The notes beneath the pieces are model-generated. The model did no database searches. It was not told the DNA's origin and worked only from the letters and a program-made list of their open reading frames with translations. A program made the position numbers and the translations under genes. 7,278 nt of DNA from contig JAHEOA010000116.1 of assembly GCA_018609825.1 (NCBI GenBank), positions 1 to 7,278 of the forward strand. Reading direction: 5' to 3'. Positions within the stretch are counted from its first letter, which is position 1. Each line of letters starts with the position of its first letter. Source of the DNA: Candidatus Bipolaricaulota bacterium (GTDB lineage: Bacteria; Bipolaricaulota; Bipolaricaulia; RBG-16-55-9). Shown piece by piece: positions 5,339-7,278 of the stretch.

Positions 5339-6814
5339 ATGGCTCAAATGGAGAGCGTTCGCTTCGGCACCGACGGCTGGCGCGGGGTGATTGCCAAGGA
5401 CTTTACCTACGCCAATGTCGCCCGCGTGGGCGACGCCGTCGCCCGCTACCTGAAAAGCCAAGAGCGTCAAGACCTCGATGCGTACAAGCGCTGGGGCGCC
5501 ACCCCGACGGACTGGCGCCAGGGCGTCGTTATCGGCTACGACATGCGCTTCCAGGCGCGGGCGTTCGCGATCCACCTCGCCCGCGTGCTCCAGGGCCGTG
5601 ACATCCCCGCTTGGGTGACGCCCGACGCCGTGCCGACGCCGGTCGTCGCCTACGGCGCCGTGCAGCGGAACGCCGCGCTGGGGCTCATGGTGACGGCCAG
5701 CCACAACCCGCCCGACTATCTGGGGATCAAGATCAAGACGGAGCTGGGCGGCGCGGCCGGTCCGGAAATCACGGGCTTGGTCGAACGTTTCCTGCCGGAT
5801 GATCCGCCCGAGGTCGCCGAGGATTGGGCCCCGGACGAGGTCGAGGTCAAGACGCCCTATCTGAACCGCCTGGAGCAGCTCATCGACGTGCCGTTGCTCC
5901 AGGAGGCCCCCTTGCGCGTCGTCGTCGACGCCATGTACGGCTCGGCGCGCGGCTATCTGGCCCAGCTCCTGGCGGACCTGCGGATCCCCTACGTCCGGGT
6001 GCGCCACGAGCGCAATCCCGGTTTCGGGGGGACGCCGCCGGAGCCGATCGAGCAGAACGTGACGCCCTTGAAGGCCGTCGTGGCTGCGGAGAAGAGCCGC
6101 CGCCGCCCCGACAAACGCATGCTCATGGGCATCGTCACCGACGGCGACGGCGACCGGGTGGCGGCGGTGGACGAGCACGGCCACTTCGTCGACCCGCATC
6201 GCTGCTACGCGCTGCTCTTCCGCCATCTGTTGGGTAAGGGCATGACCGGGATTGCCGTCAAGAGCTTCACGTTGACCGACATGGCGACGAAGGTGGCGGA
6301 ACGCCACAACGTGGCCATCGACGAGGTGCCCGTCGGCTTCAAGCACGTCTCGGAGAAGCTGCTCACCGAGGACGTGCTGATCGGCGGCGAGGAGAGCGGC
6401 GGCATCGCCGTGAAGGGCCACATCCCCGAGCGCGACGGCGTCCTGATCGGGCTGTTGTTGATGGAAGCGGTCGCCCGCGAAGGCAAGCCGATCGGGCAGC
6501 TGGTGGACGCGCTCATGGACGAGGTCGGCCCGCACTATTACCAGCGCCGCGATCTCCATCTGGAGGAGCGCCTCGAGGCCGTGGGGCGCATCGAGGACGC
6601 CCGGCCGGAGACGTTCGCGGGCCGCCCCGTTCGCGCGATCGAGACGCTGGATGGACTGAAACTGCGCTTCGACGACGGCTGGCTGCTCTTCCGCGCGTCG
6701 GGGACGGAACCCGTGTTGAGGGTCTACTGCGAGATGGACGATCCGCGCAAAGTGAATGAACTGATTGACGAGGGCGTCAAGGTGGCCCGCGGCGAGCGGG
6801 CGCTGGGGAGCTGA
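5339..6814 (+). CDS. Phosphoglucomutase/phosphomannomutase family protein
   Basis: This cytosolic alpha-D-phosphohexomutase moves phosphate between C6 and C1 of mannose or glucose; here it most likely makes mannose-1-P for ManC. The 491-aa protein has all four active-site elements: VTASHNPPDYLGIKIK at 118-133 with phospho-Ser121, DGDGDR at 268-273 binding magnesium, GGEESGG at 349-355 for sugar recognition and FRASGTEP at 451-458 for phosphate. The N-terminal FGTDGWRGVIAKDFTYANV is typical of this subfamily. It carries a somewhat long linker at about 41-60 before GYDMR, and overall is slightly longer than the usual 450-480. ATG 5339 lies one base after the Uma2 stop (TGACATG) and lacks a clear Shine-Dalgarno sequence, implying coupling; ATG 5348 is an alternative. 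Motifs do not settle mannose versus glucose preference; dual activity is common. Confidence 0.94.
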   Translation: MAQMESVRFGTDGWRGVIAKDFTYANVARVGDAVARYLKSQERQDLDAYKRWGATPTDWRQGVVIGYDMRFQARAFAIHLARVLQGRDIPAWVTPDAVPTPVVAYGAVQRNAALGLMVTASHNPPDYLGIKIKTELGGAAGPEITGLVERFLPDDPPEVAEDWAPDEVEVKTPYLNRLEQLIDVPLLQEAPLRVVVDAMYGSARGYLAQLLADLRIPYVRVRHERNPGFGGTPPEPIEQNVTPLKAVVAAEKSRRRPDKRMLMGIVTDGDGDRVAAVDEHGHFVDPHRCYALLFRHLLGKGMTGIAVKSFTLTDMATKVAERHNVAIDEVPVGFKHVSEKLLTEDVLIGGEESGGIAVKGHIPERDGVLIGLLLMEAVAREGKPIGQLVDALMDEVGPHYYQRRDLHLEERLEAVGRIEDARPETFAGRPVRAIETLDGLKLRFDDGWLLFRASGTEPVLRVYCEMDDPRKVNELIDEGVKVARGERALGS

Positions 6815-6843
6815 TTGAGGCGTCAAGCGTTGGCAGCTAAGCT
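6815..6843 (+). promoter_or_regulatory. Possible promoter for the second Uma2 gene
   Basis: TTGAGG at 6815-6820, immediately after the mutase stop, is 17 bases from TAAGCT at 6838-6843. The -35 matches 4 of 6 consensus positions and the -10 keeps TAA..T. Only 9 bases separate the -10 from ATG 6853, so the transcript would be leaderless or nearly so. The spacing equals that of the promoter before the first Uma2 gene. Confidence 0.4.
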
Positions 6844-6852
6844 TGGGGCGAG

Positions 6853-7278
6853 ATGGGCACCGGAGCCAAAGATCGCGAGCTGACCACGGAGATTGCGGCC
6901 CTCTTCCCGCGACAGGGGGAATGGACGGAGCGTCACTACTTCTCGCTCCCCGACACCAACCACCGCATGGAGCTGTCGGAAGGGGAGTTGATCATGCCGC
7001 CGCATCCCACTAACCGTCATCAGGCCACGGTCTTGGAGATTGCCGTTCGGCTGAGAGCGTTCGTGCGGGAAAGAGACTTGGGAGAAGTGCGCGTTGCCCC
7101 GCTTCCCGTCCGCCTCTGGCCCGGCAAGGTCCGCGAGCCCGACGTCTTCGTCATTGCCCGAGGCCACGAAGACCGTATCGGCGAGCAGGCCTGCGGCGTC
7201 CCGGACCTCGTCGTCGAGGTGCTCTCCCCTGGAACGCGCGACACCGATCGAGGAGAAAAGCTCCTAGAATATGCCCAA
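6853..7278 (+). CDS. Second Uma2 family (DUF820) nuclease-like protein, partial
   Basis: The frame opens at ATG 6853 and runs off the window end after 142 codons, without a stop. Motifs match Uma2: a strand-rich start with LSEGELIMPPHPTNRHQ (41-57), VREPDVFVIARG at 93-104, PDLVVEVLSPGTRDTDRGEK at 117-136 and LLEY at 137-140. Likely active-site residues are Asp97 and Glu122, with Lys136 a possible third; the REYWLIDP-like segment would lie beyond the window. It shares the REPD, DLVVE and DRGEK blocks with the first Uma2 gene but differs elsewhere, so these are divergent paralogues, not a recent duplication. The gap from the mutase is 38 bases. The start is uncertain because only a weak purine stretch (GGGGCGAG, 6845-6852) precedes it. 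Rows counted in it are about 60% GC, below the mutase. Confidence 0.87.
   Translation, partial: MGTGAKDRELTTEIAALFPRQGEWTERHYFSLPDTNHRMELSEGELIMPPHPTNRHQATVLEIAVRLRAFVRERDLGEVRVAPLPVRLWPGKVREPDVFVIARGHEDRIGEQACGVPDLVVEVLSPGTRDTDRGEKLLEYAQ

Noticed and set aside
5330..6826. 498-codon minus-strand frame opposite the mutase
   Set aside because: It shadows a gene with all four phosphohexomutase motifs and has low-complexity composition.
1..7278. CRISPR array, tRNA, rRNA or transposase
   Set aside because: No regularly spaced repeats, cloverleaf, rRNA or transposase motif was seen; nearly all the sequence is accounted for by plus-strand genes.

Overview
This is a GC-rich bacterial window (roughly two thirds G+C in the rows I counted by hand). 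Every recognisable gene lies on the + strand and genes are packed tightly. Two Uma2-family nuclease-like genes, a bifunctional phosphoglucose/phosphomannose isomerase and a stand-alone GDP-mannose pyrophosphorylase together suggest a free-living bacterium from a Uma2-rich phylum, for example Armatimonadota, Chloroflexota or Planctomycetota. No rRNA or lineage marker is present, so this placement is a guess.

Layout. (1) Positions 1-550 are the end of a riboflavin operon: the last 32 codons of ribBA, overlapped by ribH (lumazine synthase). (2) An 86-base gap at 551-636 holds short inverted repeats that could form alternative stems. (3) Positions 637-1551 encode a divergent methylenetetrahydrofolate-reductase-like TIM-barrel protein in which two key MetF residues appear to be missing. 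(4) Positions 1561-4662 hold a Wzz-type polysaccharide chain-length protein, then a bifunctional PGI/PMI overlapping it by ATGA, then mannose-1-phosphate guanylyltransferase one base after the PGI/PMI stop. A perfect 10-bp hairpin with a GNRA-type loop lies at the end of the wzz-like gene, 20 bases before the PGI/PMI start. (5) Positions 4663-5337 hold a 66-base spacer with a good sigma70-like promoter, then a complete Uma2 gene. (6) Positions 5339-6814 encode a phosphoglucomutase/phosphomannomutase starting one base after the Uma2 stop. (7) A second Uma2 gene starts at 6853, has its own possible promoter, and runs off the window end.

How the genes work together. PGI/PMI (fructose-6-P to mannose-6-P), the mutase (mannose-6-P to mannose-1-P) and the guanylyltransferase (mannose-1-P to GDP-mannose) form a complete route to GDP-mannose. 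The Wzz-like protein points to use of that sugar in an exported or surface polysaccharide. The Uma2 genes have no known place in this pathway. One of them splits the sugar genes, and it probably couples translation of the downstream mutase to its own.

I found no convincing new multi-gene system. The points most worth a second look are the hairpin at 2497-2520, the Uma2 gene with promoter placed inside the GDP-mannose cluster, and the altered active site of the MetF-like protein.
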